A stretch of DNA of 64,000 nt from Peromyscus leucopus (Eukaryota > Chordata > Mammalia > Rodentia > Cricetidae). Below the pieces are notes generated by a model. The model worked only from the letters and a program-made list of their open reading frames with translations, did not search any database and was not told the origin of the DNA. The stretch spans positions 24,365,715-24,429,714 of the forward strand of contig NC_051075.1 in NCBI RefSeq assembly GCF_004664715.2, in the 5' to 3' direction. Positions 52,662 to 64,000 of this stretch are shown here, in pieces; the stretch's first letter is position 1, and each line of letters opens with the position of its first letter. Position numbers and translations under genes: made by a program.

Positions 52662-52954
52662 CTCTTTTCTTCCTCTGAACACCCTCACACACACTCCCAG
52701 CTTCTGCCCCTACTTGCTTCATCTGTCTCCAGAGCAGTTAGCTGTTTCTTGCCTGTGGACGTGTTTCAGTTACGTTGTTGAACTACTTTGGAGAAGTCGT
52801 TTGAAAATATCTTCCTGATTTTCACCCTCGCATGCCCACTTCTCCTTTGAGCGAATTCCCCCTTCGCTCCTTGGGATTTTGTCTGTGAGCTGGCTGGCCA
52901 GAAACGAAGTCTATGGTGTCTGACGCCTCACTGACCAAAACATAGTAACTTCTT

Positions 52955-53090
52955 AGAGCCCGGCAGGCTGGCAAATACCTATTAATCACAGCACTGGGGT
53001 TGGGTAGAGGCAGGGGGATCGAAGAGTTCGTGGCCAGCCTCAGCTACGTAGCAAATCTACAAGAGACCCTGTCTTCACAAACAAAAAATA
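52955..53090 (+). mobile_element. Old B1, plus strand
   Basis: TAATCACAGCACTGGGGTTG, GGCCAGCCTCAGCTACGTAG, GACCCTGTCTTCACAAAC. Confidence 0.75.
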
Positions 53091-53400
53091 ACTTAATACT
53101 GTCTTTCCTAATCATACCTTAACAACCCTCACCCACCCGAAGCTGAAATGAACTGGATTTGTTGAGTAGACATCTATACAGGGGCGTGGGGCTGGGGTGC
53201 TGTGTACTTAGAAGACAGCGTTCCAGAGGCTTTCACACTCCAGTGTTTTAAAGTCTAGATCTGCTGTCTCTGGTTGTTTTTATTTCGTTTCACAAATGTG
53301 AACAAAGCGCACTTGGTGTGAAGTTTAGGTCTCTCAAGTCATGGCAGAGTAGCTAGAGGAGAAAACTGTCAGGGACTGGATGTTCAAGATGCAGTTCCTA

Positions 53401-53480
53401 GGGTTGGGGATTTAGCTCAGTGGTAGAGCGCTTGCAAGGCCCTGGGTTCGATCCTCAGCTCAAAAAAAAAAAAAAAAAAA
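53401..53480 (+). mobile_element. ID SINE, young, with target-site duplication
   Basis: GGGTTGGGGATTTAGCTCAG, TGGTAGAGCGCTTGCAAGGC and CCTGGGTTCGATCCTCAGCT, followed by an A tail. GATGCAGTTCCTA flanks it at 53388-53400 and 53481-53493. It is a BC1/tRNA-Ala-derived SINE, not a tRNA gene. Confidence 0.96.
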
Positions 53481-53494
53481 GATGCAGTTCCTAA

Positions 53495-53605
53495 GCCAGT
53501 GCTCAGGAGGTAGATGTAGGAGAATGAGGCCAGCATTCCAGGCCAGCATTGGCTAGATAGCAAGTTCTAGGCCAGCCTGGACTAGAGAAACTGGGGGAAA
53601 AACAA
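53495..53605 (+). mobile_element. Old B1, plus strand
   Basis: GCTCAGGAGGTAGATGTAGG and AGTTCTAGGCCAGCCTGGAC. Confidence 0.7.
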
Positions 53606-55090
53606 AAAACAAAACAAAACAAAAAACCACCCAAGTGTGTGTGGGGGAGGCTCATTTCTAAATCAATGGATGAAATACCTGTTTAATGTTCAGAAGCCTC
53701 ATTCATTTGCATTCTCCCTCTCCCTCCAATTTCCCCAAGAGGATATGGTCTTTTGAACATCAGTGATGCCACTTTTGTGGTAAGAAAATAGGAATTAGAG
53801 GAAGCCAATTCGGAAACCTCAAAGAAGAGGAAGTGTCTCTCAGCTGAAGAGAAGGCTGCTGAGTTTTATTTCCTCTTTGCTCTGGACTCTCCTGGTCCCC
53901 CACCCACATCCCTCAGTCAGGAAGCAAGGTCCAGGAGGAACAAGGGAAAATCTAAAAGACCCCGGGATGCAAGGACCCGCCACAGCCTCGACAGCCTCGG
54001 CCACTGGCGGATGCTTGCAGTCCCACGCCTCTGTCCATTCACAGGCACAGCTGAATGGTGTGGACAGGGTGGGTAAGAACTGGCCACTTTCTAAATAAGG
54101 AAGATTTTCACTTCGGAATACCAAGTGCACTCAGGTAGTTACGGTTCTTGGCTTGGCTTTTTACTGGGAATACAGCAAATTGAGCCTTGTTCATCAGTCC
54201 CCTTTCCACGGAGAGAAGCCGAGTTCAAATCTAGTAGCAATTGGTTTTGTTTTCATTGTAGTAGTTCATTTTATTTTTACTTTGCCTTTAGAGACAGAAT
54301 GTTCCCTTTTGAGAGAAGAAACCTCTGTTGTGACCACTAGGTAGCCTGTGGCAAGACTCAGATTCAAACCCTGATTCTCCAAACAGAGTCTGCGGGGGCT
54401 CAAAGTCCAGGACTTTGTTTCTGTCTTCCCTGGCTTGCTTTTCACGGGGCCATTCGATCTTCTCTGAGCCCTGAGACGCTTCCGGTGTTATGCCTAAGGG
54501 GAAGCTGTGTGTCACAAACCACCAACGGTTCAGGCTAAGCCAGCTGGGCTCTTCCTGTATCTGGGCAGACCATTGAGACTTCTTAAGGAATTCACAGTTT
54601 CCCTGGCTTCGAGAAACTTCAGCTGAGCACTGGGTCTTCATTGAAGGCAGTTTGGAAAAACCAAAGAAACATCAGAAGTCTAAGGTGATTATAGTGAAGT
54701 TGTCATAGCTAAAACCCAAGGGTGAGTAGCACAGTGAAGGGCTTGGCTGTGTAGAGGGGACAGTGGATGGTTATAGTTAAATGCCTTTGGCATTGAACCA
54801 ATACTAGTTTATTCCCTTTCAAATCAAAGAACAGCATTTATCATTTTGGGTAAATGTTGGGAGAATCTAGGCACAGAATTATATTGACTGGTAAGGAAGG
54901 GGATGGCACAGAGGGAAAGGACAGAACTCAGGTGTGCTGTGTTGGTAGACACAGTGTTGTACCCCCTTTAGTCTAGAGAGTAAGAGAACCACTCTGAATA
55001 GCATGGACCAGGGCAACTGGAGAACACTGCTTAATAGAATCCTGTCGGGTAGGAGTTTGAAGGCTTTATGAATTAAAAATATAGTGAAGT

Positions 55091-55312
55091 TGGAGCTGGA
55101 GAGATGGCTCAGCTGTTAAGAACCCTAGCTGCTCTTCCAGAGGTCCTGGGTTCGATTCCCAGCACTCACATGGCAGTTCATTACCTTCTTGTGGCTCCAG
55201 TCCCTGTAGATGCAACAACTTCGTCTGGCCTCCTTGGATACTGTGTGCACCTATAGTGCACAGACATGCATGCAGGCAAAACACCGATAACACAATTTTG
55301 TTAAAACAAAAG
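55091..55312 (+). mobile_element. B2, plus strand
   Basis: GGAGCTGGAGAGATGGCTCA, TTCGATTCCCAGCACTCACA. Confidence 0.95.
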
Positions 55313-56646
55313 GTGCAGGTATTAAATTAATTAACGTTTCGGGAATCACATCCCAGCCCACATTGACCTCTCATTTGTCAGTCTCCTGCTCCTGGGTCCT
55401 CGAACACAGATAAATTGCCTTTTCTCCTTTACAATACGTATTGGGGATCACTGGACTGCTGCTAGCTATCCCAACATAGCTATTGGGGTGCCGGGAGAAT
55501 GGCGGAGATGAACCAGAGATTGTTCTTAAATGAATGGGAGGATTCAGATAGATTCTTGTCTTCAGGGAATCTTCTGGGGAGCCTGAATGGTGAAAGTCTG
55601 GCTGGGGGGGAGGGGACAGAATGCCACATCCCTCTCCCTGGTCAGGCAGCCCTGTCCTGTCTGCAGCTGCCTTTAAGGGGAATCCCGACTCTCCTAGGCT
55701 ACTTAACTGTTATAGAGATGAATTCACAAGGCATTGTGTTTTAACACCTGATAATATCACAAGGAACCACAGACCTCATTCTTCTCTGTTCCCTGCCTCA
55801 TTGAAACTACTGGGAGAGTATTTTAAGTTACGGACTTTTTGTGTATGGGGGTAGTAGGCGGGAGTGAGGGTATTGGGGGTGTGTGTGTGGGAGGAACAGA
55901 ACTCAGAGTCTCGGGCATAACAGACAAATCATTCTTCACTATAGACCCCACTAAGGGCAGGATTCTTATCTTGACTACCATGCCATTCAGCATGTCACCA
56001 GGAAAGCTGCACCTCCACTTTGTACTTTTGCCTGGTGGTAACCCCTACCTTCCTCTTTCTTCTATCCCCAGGGAGAGTGGGGGCATGGCCGAACGGAGCC
56101 CCCCCCCCGAAAAATTTCCAGGACTCACGAGATGTCAAGTCATCTCTAAAACTTTTCAAAAACCCAGAAAGTCATTTCAAACAGTCTGACTTGGTGGCCG
56201 CGCAGAGGGGAAGAGCCAACTTTCCATAGAGACAGCAGGCTTGCCCCCCCCCCAGGCTTGTGCAAAAGCGGCGGCAATGTCGTGGCCCGGACTTCAGTGA
56301 CAGCTCCCTGAGCCAGGGGAAGTCCACTTGGCTGAGTGGGTAAGCTGCTGCCCAGGGCGCATATCATAAAGCCCGCTTCCAGGGGATTTCCCTCTGCAAT
56401 GGAATCGGCAGAGTTTTGTCTTTTCTGAAAGATTTCCCACAGGAATACATTTGACTCTGTGGAAAAATCTCAAATGTGGATTTCTCATTTAGTCACACGT
56501 TTCTTCAAATAAAGAAAATCAACACAGTTATCCTAAGTAGTAAGAATGTACGTTCTATAAATGGTCTAATGCTTACTTCATGCTAGGCTCTCTTTGCTTT
56601 ATGGCTAAACTGCTGAGTAAAACACATGATGTGGCCCCTGCCTCAT

Positions 56647-56683
56647 CTAGAATTAGAACCTCGGTTAGAGGTTCTAATTCTAG
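56647..56683. repeat. Perfect 16-bp inverted repeat (5-nt loop)
   Basis: Arms CTAGAATTAGAACCTC (56647-56662) and GAGGTTCTAATTCTAG (56668-56683) are exact reverse complements around GGTTA. It lies within what looks like an ancient mammalian interspersed repeat. Confidence 0.97.
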
Positions 56684-57030
56684 CTGTCAGTGTTTGTACT
56701 GAAAATAAACCTGATTTCTTTAAGGAAATGTTATAATATGCCATCCCAAATCATATGTGCCTCTTTCTTGGCCTCGTTAAATGCAGCCACACCCTAAAAG
56801 ATCAAGATTTGTTTGAATCTGTGAAATCTCATGGCCTTGTTGGGTGTGTGATTTAAAACATCCCACTTGTACAAGGTGATGAAAATCTAGTCATATCTAC
56901 ACGGGAACCAAAGACCTGTGACTATGAGAACATTTCTCTGTTGTTACCTTTGTCTCCACAGTTTTCAATGAAGTGTAACAGTCATTTATTGAACTATTGT
57001 GAGCCAAGTCCTGTTCCAGGAGTAGTAGAG

Positions 57031-57060
57031 GATACAGAGATACCCAAATATCTCTGTATC
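57031..57060. repeat. Perfect 12-bp inverted repeat (6-nt loop)
   Basis: Arms GATACAGAGATA (57031-57042) and TATCTCTGTATC (57049-57060) surround CCCAAA, again inside an ancient 'TTATTGA...' repeat relic. Confidence 0.97.
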
Positions 57061-57146
57061 TGCTCTGCCAAACTGGTGAAACCTAGACATGCAGTTCTTG
57101 GAGTTAAACCATATAGCTGCCAATATTTCACTCACAGATGCCTGCT

Positions 57147-57240
57147 TGGACTGGGGGTGTAGTTCAGTGTTAGAATGCTTACTTAGCATATGTGAGATCT
57201 TAGGTCCAACCTTCAGCAACACCAGAACTAAATAAACAGG
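57147..57240 (+). mobile_element. Old ID-like SINE
   Basis: GGGGGTGTAGTTCAGTGTTA and GAATGCTTACTTAGCATATG with a diverged tail. Confidence 0.7.
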
Positions 57241-57544
57241 CTTTTCTGGAGCAGCACATAGATAACAAAGTGTCCATATGCCAACTAGATCCCTTGTTTA
57301 ACTGTGCAGTGGCTGACATTGAGAAATTAGGGCAGCCTTATCAAGAGGCTCAGAGGAGGGTCCAAGAGCCAAGATTTCAACAATTGCGGCACACAAAACC
57401 TGTGCCAATGACTGCTTGGTACAGAGTTAACTAGGCACAAGTGGGACAATTGATTGTGATCCTAAACAAGAAGTTCCTATCATGTACATTTCTGACCACA
57501 GATTCGTCACCAAGCAGATGCCAGATGATGTCGGAGCTGTTCAG

Positions 57545-57692
57545 TTCTATTTTTGTTGTTTTTTGAGACAGGGTTTTTCTGTGTAGTTTTGGTGCCTGTC
57601 CTGATCTCGCCCTGTAGACCAGGTTGGCCTGGAACTCACAGAGATCCGCCTGTTTCTGCCTCCTGAGTGTGTGCCTCCGCTGCCCCGGCTCG
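57545..57692 (-). mobile_element. B1, minus strand
   Basis: TTTTGAGACAGGGTTTTTCT and GGAACTCACAGAGATCCGCC; small deletion near the head. Confidence 0.92.
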
Positions 57693-58254
57693 GTTCTACT
57701 TCTTACAAGACAAAGTTCCTCTGCTTTCCTTTGACTGATGTTATTGGCAGTCCATTAAACATCCAAAGCATGAATTATTCTAGTCACCCGTGTCTTTATT
57801 GTGAGCTGAATATGGTTAAACGCACTCTCTTTTGTGCTTTTTGAAATATGTTTTCTTGAGGATCCAAGCCAATCAAAGATAGGAATTCTGTGCAGTGGGC
57901 GGGAAGGTTGAAAGAGACGAACTGGTAGAGATGGACTTCAACAAGAGGGGCTGGGGGTGGGTGGTCCTTGAGGAGTAACCAGGCAGTGGGGGATGAAGCA
58001 GAAGAGGACAATTTATGAACAGCCCTGGATGTTAGGCTTCGTTCAGCAGACGGTAGGGAACCCAAAGGAATCTAGGTAGAGAAGCAACACAAGATTGCTC
58101 TAAAAAAATTGACACAAGAAACTAGTGTCCCAGGGTAGACCAAAGGGCTCTAAATCTGAACAGTGGGAGAAAGAGTAGAAAGCTGGAGGAGAGTCATGTC
58201 ACAGGCATAACCAACAGCATTCAATAACACACGGGAAGCAATATTGCTAACAGT

Positions 58255-58430
58255 CCTCATTTGCTAAGTACTCATATGCTAGGGGCTTTGCTTAGTACTT
58301 CTCATTTCATCTTTACCCCCATAAAGTGGATCTTATTATGCAAGTTAGCAAGAGAATCAGCTTGTATTAGGTCACATATCTGAGAACTGTTGCAAATGGA
58401 ATTTAAATTCAAATTTAAATACAAAATGAT
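58255..58430 (+). mobile_element. Ancient mammalian repeat relic
   Basis: AAGTACTCATATGCTAGGGG, TTTGCTTAGTACTTCTCATT and GTGGATCTTATTATGCAAGT, then a 'GTCACATATCTGAGAAC' block. Confidence 0.5.
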
Positions 58431-58448
58431 ACACTTTTTTTTTTTTAA

Positions 58449-58605
58449 GTTAGCTGGGCAGTGGTGGTTCATGCCTTTAATCCCAGCACTCAGGAGGCAG
58501 AGGCAGGCAGATCTCTGCGTTCAAGGCCAGCCTGGTCTACAGAGTGAGTTCCAGAACAGTCAGGGCTAGACAGAAAAACCCTGTCTTGAAAAACAAAAAC
58601 CAAAA
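58449..58605 (+). mobile_element. B1, plus strand
   Basis: TTAGCTGGGCAGTGGTGGTT to AACCCTGTCTTGAAAAAC. Confidence 0.93.
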
Positions 58606-58772
58606 CATTTGCATTTGCATGAATATGCCACCCTTGGAGTATCCTTGGAGGCTGATACCCAGTAGCCGAAGCTACAGTTGGTTATGAGCCGCCCAACATG
58701 TGCTCGGTAGTGAACTACCTGGTTCTCTGGAAGAGCAACTGCCCTTAACCACTGAGCTACCTTTTCAGCCCC
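58606..58772 (-). mobile_element. B2, minus strand
   Basis: GAACTACCTGGTTCTCTGGA and AACCACTGAGCTACCTTTTC. Confidence 0.88.
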
Positions 58773-58817
58773 AAGGGATACCATCTTAATTTATATGCTC
58801 TAAAGGATTAATCCATT

Positions 58818-58865
58818 TGGGCTGGAGAGCTGGTTCAGCCGTTAAAGGCTAGGCTCACAACCAAA
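58818..58865 (+). mobile_element. B2 head fragment, plus strand
   Basis: TGGGCTGGAGAGCTGGTTCA; GATTAATCCATTT occurs on both sides (about 58806 and 58873), consistent with a target-site duplication. Confidence 0.7.
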
Positions 58866-59061
58866 AATATAAGGATTAATCCATTTCATTCAGCAAATAT
58901 TTATTGAGTGCTTTATATATGCTTGACATTGTTCAAGTTTATCTGTATCTGTAACAAGGCTATGGATTTTTGTCTTCTTGACACTTAAGAGTAAGGATAA
59001 AAAGAACATAAGAAGTAAATAAAGTTTTTTTGTTTTGTTTTGTTTTTCTGGCTTTCCCAGT

Positions 59062-59912
59062 GTGAGCAGCCATGAAAAAAACAGAGTCTCTGGAGACACT
59101 CTGAACCAAGCAGTGTGGGAAGTCCTGCACAGGAACCAGCAAAAGTGCCACAAGTTTCTGGAAACAGAAGAGCTGCAAATGAGCCTAAAGAATGTCAGGA
59201 GGACAAATGCTTCTCAGGCACCATCAGCCTAAGTCCACTCCCTGTCCCAAGTTCTCTGTGTGCATCCCCGGGGACTGGGATTGTGATGAGGCCAAGGCTG
59301 TGTCTGTCTCCCACACGGACAGTGAGGTGCTGAAGAAGCTTAGCAAGAGAAAGAAACAGGAAAAGGGGCTGGAGATAGTTCAGTGGCTAAGAGCAGCAAC
59401 TACTCTTCCAGAGGACCTGAGTTCAATTCCCAGCACCCACATGGCAGCTCACAACTGTTTGTAACTCCCAAGATCTGACACCCTCACACAGATATGCAGG
59501 CACCCTCACACTGATACACATAAAATAAAATAAATAACTTTTAAAAATTACATTCTTTAAAAAAATAGGAAAAGAACTTGGGCAAAAAGAGTGATGCCTT
59601 TTTGTCCTCCAAGTCTCTGATCCAGCAGATCCCAAAATCCTGGGCCCAGGCCTAATTAAGGCTGGCAAGTTCCCTTCCCTGCTGGTGCACAATGAAAATA
59701 TGGGGCCATGGTGATGAAATCCACACCAAGATGAAGAAGGTGTTATGTCTAGTTGCTGTTGGTCATGTGGAGATGAGGGATGATAGTGGTCTGCAACATC
59801 CACCTGGCTGGCTGTCCATCTCTTGGAGCCATTGCTTGAGTGCTGGTAAAATATCTGGGTTTTATACATCAAGAATCCAGGGCCTGCATTAGAGCACATC
59901 CTAATAGGTCTC
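59062..59912 (+). pseudogene. RPL10A: RPL10A processed pseudogene, interrupted by a B2 SINE
   Basis: An intronless, degraded copy of the 60S ribosomal protein L10a (uL1) coding sequence. Frame-shifted fragments are clear: [17 protein letters not shown] and [14 protein letters not shown] at 59095-59190, [21 protein letters not shown] at about 59230-59305, ILGPG and [15 protein letters not shown] near 59638-59700, and KKVLCL plus IHLA further on. The expected start ATG is GTG (59062), followed by a small insertion. There are several frameshifts and stops, and a deletion near the 3' end. The TAG at 59890-59892 corresponds to the normal stop and about 20 bases of 3' UTR similarity follow. A B2 at 59366-59566 splits the coding region and is flanked by AGGAAAAG. 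It cannot encode L10a. Confidence 0.92.
59366..59566 (+). mobile_element. B2 SINE inside the RPL10A pseudogene
   Basis: The typical B2 head GGGGCTGGAGATAGTTCAGT is followed by the AGAGGACCTGAGTTCAATTC segment and an A-rich tail with AATAAA-like repeats. Target-site duplications AGGAAAAG are at 59358-59365 and 59567-59574. It inserted after the pseudogene formed. Confidence 0.92.
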
Positions 59913-60474
59913 GGTGCCACCATAAAGTGAATAAAACTATGAATTATTCGCAGCCAGCTAAGACATCAGGAGCAGCAGGAGTAAATGCTGAGGAACTGGC
60001 CACTGCAAGGTACGGACTCTGAATACAGAAAGCAGGTGTTGGCTCGGAAGGAAAGAGATGAAAAATTCTGTCTTTACCTATTTTGGGTTTTGAAATGCTG
60101 TCTGTTTACTATGACAGAGGCAACTAGGGAAATTTGGCTTCAAAGAAGAGTCCGGTGTGAGAATTAAATTTGAGAGACACCTGGATACCAAGGGCGTAAA
60201 GGAGTGCACCATTCCCCTAGCAGTCTTCCAGAGAACTCCTTATCCACGACTGGTCAGGCAAACTGTAGGAGTTATAGTACACCTGCCTGAGAGACTGAGG
60301 GAAGTACTCAAAAGGTCAGGAGTTGAGTCTGCGTAGGGACCTGAACTGTAGACAAAGGACAAGCTCTTATCAGCACACTGGGAATTGGAGCTGGAAAGTA
60401 CCCAGTGTTCCAGAGAGCTGTTTACATGGACTACTTTCTAAACTGCGTTTCAGTTCTGGGCATTCTTTTCTTTC

Positions 60475-60606
60475 TCTTTTTTTCTGTGTAGTCCTGGCTG
60501 TCCTGGAACTCATTCTGTAGACCAGGCTGGCCTTGGATCCAGAGATCCACCTGCCTCTGACTTCCAAGTGATGATATTAAAGGTGTGCGCCACCACACCT
60601 GGCTTA
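60475..60606 (-). mobile_element. B1, minus strand
   Basis: GTAGTCCTGGCTGTCCTGGA, CCAGGCTGGCCTTGGATCCA, TTAAAGGTGTGCGCCACCAC. Confidence 0.92.
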
Positions 60607-60617
60607 TAGTTTTTTTA

Positions 60618-60816
60618 ATACTTCACTTACTGATTTATTTATTTTTATTTTATGTGTATTAGTATTTTTCCTGCCTGTATGTCTGTGTGAGGGTGTCAGG
60701 TCCTCTGGAACTGGAGTTTACAGTGGTGAGCTGCCATGTGGGTGCTGGGAATTGAACCCAGGTGCTCTGGAAGAACAGTTAGTGCTCTTAACTGCTGAGC
60801 TATCACTCCAGTCCCA
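60618..60816 (-). mobile_element. B2, minus strand
   Basis: TTATTTATTTTTATTTTATG start, GGAATTGAACCCAGGTGCTC, CTGCTGAGCTATCACTCCAG end. Confidence 0.95.
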
Positions 60817-61449
60817 ATACATCACTTTCTAAAAGAAGGGAAAAAAATGAACTCGAGAAAATAAAACTTCCTTATGAAGAATCTCTTCAAGTGTTTTGCT
60901 TTAAAAAAAGTGTTTTTAGAGAGTATACCAGAGATCTGAATAGTTCAGTATCACAGCAGTAAATTGTCACAAATATTGGTGTGAATAAGTCTTTTTTATC
61001 TAGAGGAAGAAATAGCTTAATATTATGCTTCAAATTTTATATTCGCAAAGGAGGAGTTGTGCCTTGGGGTGCACAATGTGCAGAATTTTTCAGCTTGAAA
61101 AGCCACCAATGTTCTAGGAGCTACACTTCACCTACTTGGAATTAATTTCCTGTATCCAGCCACCGCCAGCCTTCTATGAAGTTCCCGCTTTTTGGATCTT
61201 GCTCATTGTCAATTGAGACTGCTGAACCTCAGGTTCCCATTATTTGTATTTCAACCTCAATTTCACTTTTAAGACAAAACAAAAACCAACCAAACAAAAA
61301 ACCTGGGCCGCTGTCCAAAGGAAGGTCCTGCCAGACTAGAAGAAAACTTTTGTTTTCCCCAGTGGCTTTCAGATCCTACAGCTGCAATCCTTTCTCCCCA
61401 CATCTTACAACAGAAGCGGCGGGTAACACGAAGGTTAGGAAAAACAGAG

Positions 61450-61969
<520 letters not shown>

Positions 61970-62248
61970 TGAGCCAGGGCCGCCCGCGGGACACCGGAAC
62001 TGCTCTGTCACGCTTCGGCCTGGAGCGAGCAGGCGCGGCCCCCGGCGTGGTCTGGGGCTTGAAGCAGGGCCGGGGCCCCGAAAGGGGAAGGGTCGAGGCC
62101 GGGCTCAGGCCCGTGTTCCCATCCCCGTCCGCTCGCGGACTTTTAGCCTGAAAGCAGAGCCGCCAGCAGCGCCCACCGGTCCAGACACAAAGAGTTCCCG
62201 TGTTGCACCGCAATGCCTGCCTGCTCCGGCTTCCGGGGTCCCCCAGCC

Positions 62249-62450
62249 CAGTGCTCCCCAACCTTCCCAGTGCTGCGACCCTTTCATCATACAGTTCCTC
62301 GTGGTGTGACCCCCAAACCACACAGTTATTTTCGTTGCTGCTTCAACACTAACTTTGCGCCTGTTGTGGCACATCATGTAAAGGTCTGTGTTTTCGATGG
62401 TGGTAGGTGAAAGGGTCGTTTGTTCCCCCAAAAGGAGTCGCCGCCTTAGC
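62249..62450 (-). mobile_element. URR1-like hAT DNA transposon in PSMA6 intron 1
   Basis: CCCAACCTTCCCAGTGCTGC, GACCCTTTCATCATACAGTT and GTGACCCCCAAACCACACAG match URR1. The end reads GGTGAAAGGGTCGTTTGTTC and AAAAGGAGTCGCCGCC. A nearly full element. Confidence 0.75.
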
Positions 62451-62995
62451 TCCATTCTACCTGGAGCCAGAGTCTTCTCTTCGCAGAGAGTCTTGGTCCC
62501 TTAACCAGCTAACCGAAATGCACCCCACCCCACCCCCTCTTTGTTGAGTAGATGACTTGCTTTGTGGTCAATTCTAGACGAACATGCAAAGCCCTACCAG
62601 ACAGACGCTGCTGGTTCTAGAAAAGAGATAAATGTTACTCCCTGATGAAGCCCACAGCTTAAAGGAAGTGACGAATAAAAATAGAAGAGTGCAAAGTCTT
62701 TGCAAAGTTTAAAACTGCAAGATAGAGGAATTGTAATAAACTGCTCCTGAAGCCAGCACCTCGATTTTTAACCCCATCTCTGTGAATGATCCTATAGTTT
62801 AAAAGCCAATTCTCAATCTAGTTGAGGCACATTGTGCTAATCTTCACTAAAGGAGCAGCGTTAATGGACAGAGACCTGAACTCGCTATCAGCTGTTCCGT
62901 GTAACAGTAGATTTTGGTAAATTGATATCATGGCAGGGTTTAGATTAGGATTATAAGACAGACTTTTAAACTCTTGCCATAGAAAATTTAGTGTT

Positions 62996-63170
62996 GGGGG
63001 CTGGAGAGTTGGCTCAGCGGTTAAGAGCACTGACTGCTCTTCCAGAGGACCTGGGTTCAGTTCCCGGCACCCACATGGCAACCCACAACTGTTAACTCCA
63101 AGATCTGACACCCTCACAGACTTACATGCAGACAAAACACCAGTACACATAATAAAAAAAAGAAAAGAAA
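62996..63170 (+). mobile_element. B2, plus strand, in PSMA6 intron 1
   Basis: GGGGGCTGGAGAGTTGGCTC, GGTTCAGTTCCCGGCACCCA, tail ACATAATAAAAAAAAG. Confidence 0.95.
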
Positions 63171-63744
63171 ATTCAGTGTCAGAAGTGCCTGATACACATC
63201 TGGTCCATGGTAATTTTATTTTGGAGTAAATCTTTTATCTCGGTGTCTTGGCAAGGACTATCTTGGTTGAAAATCCTCGAGTTGGCCTATAAATGGAATT
63301 CTGCTCACCTGTACATTTAGAAGTGAGGTTAAAGAAGTTGACCTACTGCACAATGTAGCTACATATTGTATGTGACGTGCCAAGGACCACCATCACTTAA
63401 GTAATTTGGTAACCCATCTAATTCACCTCATTGAAAGTTGTGATAAAAGAGTGATGGTCCCGATGAAGGATTTTTTTATTTTTGGTGTTTTATTTCTGAG
63501 TTTGAAAGAGTTTTTTTCTGTGTTAGATTATTGTTTGAGGTGTTGATTTGAGTGTTTTTTAAGTTTGTAAACAGAAAAAAGACACATTTAGACTTGTTTC
63601 TGTCAACTGCATTGTAGAAACTGGCCATAAAACAATCTTCAGTGCTTCTTAAATTTGGTGGACAGAAAGGCCAAATATAGTGTCGGTTTAGTAGGATTCA
63701 GGGCGTCTTTTAGGCCTTGTTAAGAAAAAGAAAGTGAAAGCGTA

Positions 63745-63975
63745 GTATGAGCAAGCAATACAGTGGTGCAGTTTGGGCCTTGGGGCCACACCTGGATTAA
63801 GGTACTGGCTGTTCACCACATCGGCTGGCCTGGGCAAGTATATCATCATTGCTCAGTTTCTGTTTGCAAAATTGGACTAGTAATTCCTCCTCTTATGGTT
63901 GTTGTGAGGATTCAATTAGGCCATACATATAGATTGCTTAGTGTGTGCCTGCTAAATAATGAGCGTTTGGTATAA
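63745..63975 (+). mobile_element. MIR SINE relic in PSMA6 intron 1
   Basis: GCTCAGTTTCTGTTTGCAAA, TTGGACTAGTAATTCCTCCT, GGTTGTTGTGAGGATTCAAT and TGCTTAGTGTGTGCCTGCTA match the MIR 3' half well. Confidence 0.85.
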
Positions 63976-64000
63976 CACGATACCTATTTAATAAAAACGT

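Noticed and set aside
53401..53480. tRNA gene candidate
   Set aside because: Full ID SINE with A19 tail and exact target-site duplications.
56647..57060. microRNA hairpins
   Set aside because: Arms of 16 and 12 bp with tiny loops are too short for typical pre-miRNA stems of about 22 bp or more.
59035..59464. Short plus-strand frames as genuine genes
   Set aside because: They are frame-shifted pieces of the RPL10A retrocopy and a B2.

Overview
The window is nuclear DNA from a muroid rodent, most likely a cricetid (vole, deer mouse or hamster type). The evidence is the dense load of B1, B2/B3, B4 and ID SINEs on both strands, the cricetid-looking young B1 subtype (tail segment with 'aaaggcgcaaagctacac'), and a dispersed repeat at about 17.93-18.35 kb that I associate with cricetids. 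There are no bacterial, organellar or viral genes. Almost every long open reading frame is a shadow of a SINE or a simple repeat.

Two real protein genes are present, both on the + strand and in the same order as on human 14q13. (1) The 3' end of PRORP (KIAA0391/MRPP3, the catalytic subunit of protein-only mitochondrial RNase P) occupies 1-46.07 kb. Its last three coding exons are at 41051-41199, 43236-43431 and 45807-45956, with a poly(A) signal at 46043. Everything upstream of 41051 looks like one large intron; I could not find another exon there. (2) The 5' end of PSMA6 (20S proteasome subunit alpha-1) starts with a GC-rich promoter at about 61.45-61.89 kb. Coding exon 1 is at 61889-61964, followed by the first 2 kb of intron 1. 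Between the genes lie about 15.7 kb of intergenic DNA holding SINEs, ancient repeats and one processed pseudogene of RPL10A (59062-59912), itself interrupted by a B2 SINE.

Layout: 1-41 kb, PRORP intron with about 60 SINE copies and three copies of one ~370-410 bp rodent repeat family. It also holds a 34-bp minisatellite (20461-20695), a 36-unit 30/32-bp minisatellite (26725-27848) and a microsatellite-rich stretch at 32.3-36.6 kb. 41-46 kb, PRORP terminal exons; the last intron holds two B2 copies with CTCF-like motifs. 46-61.4 kb, intergenic. 61.4-64 kb, PSMA6 promoter, exon 1 and intron 1 with a URR1-like DNA transposon, a B2 and a MIR.

The two genes are not known to share a pathway (mitochondrial tRNA 5' processing versus cytosolic/nuclear protein degradation); they are tandem neighbours. 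I found no convincing new biological system. The most unusual structures are the minisatellite that is open in all three minus-strand frames, two perfect short hairpins inside ancient repeats, tandem expansions inside SINEs, and an inverted pair of GC/KLF-type boxes in the PSMA6 promoter. SINE boundaries are read by eye and are accurate to roughly 5-20 bases unless target-site duplications (TSDs) are cited.
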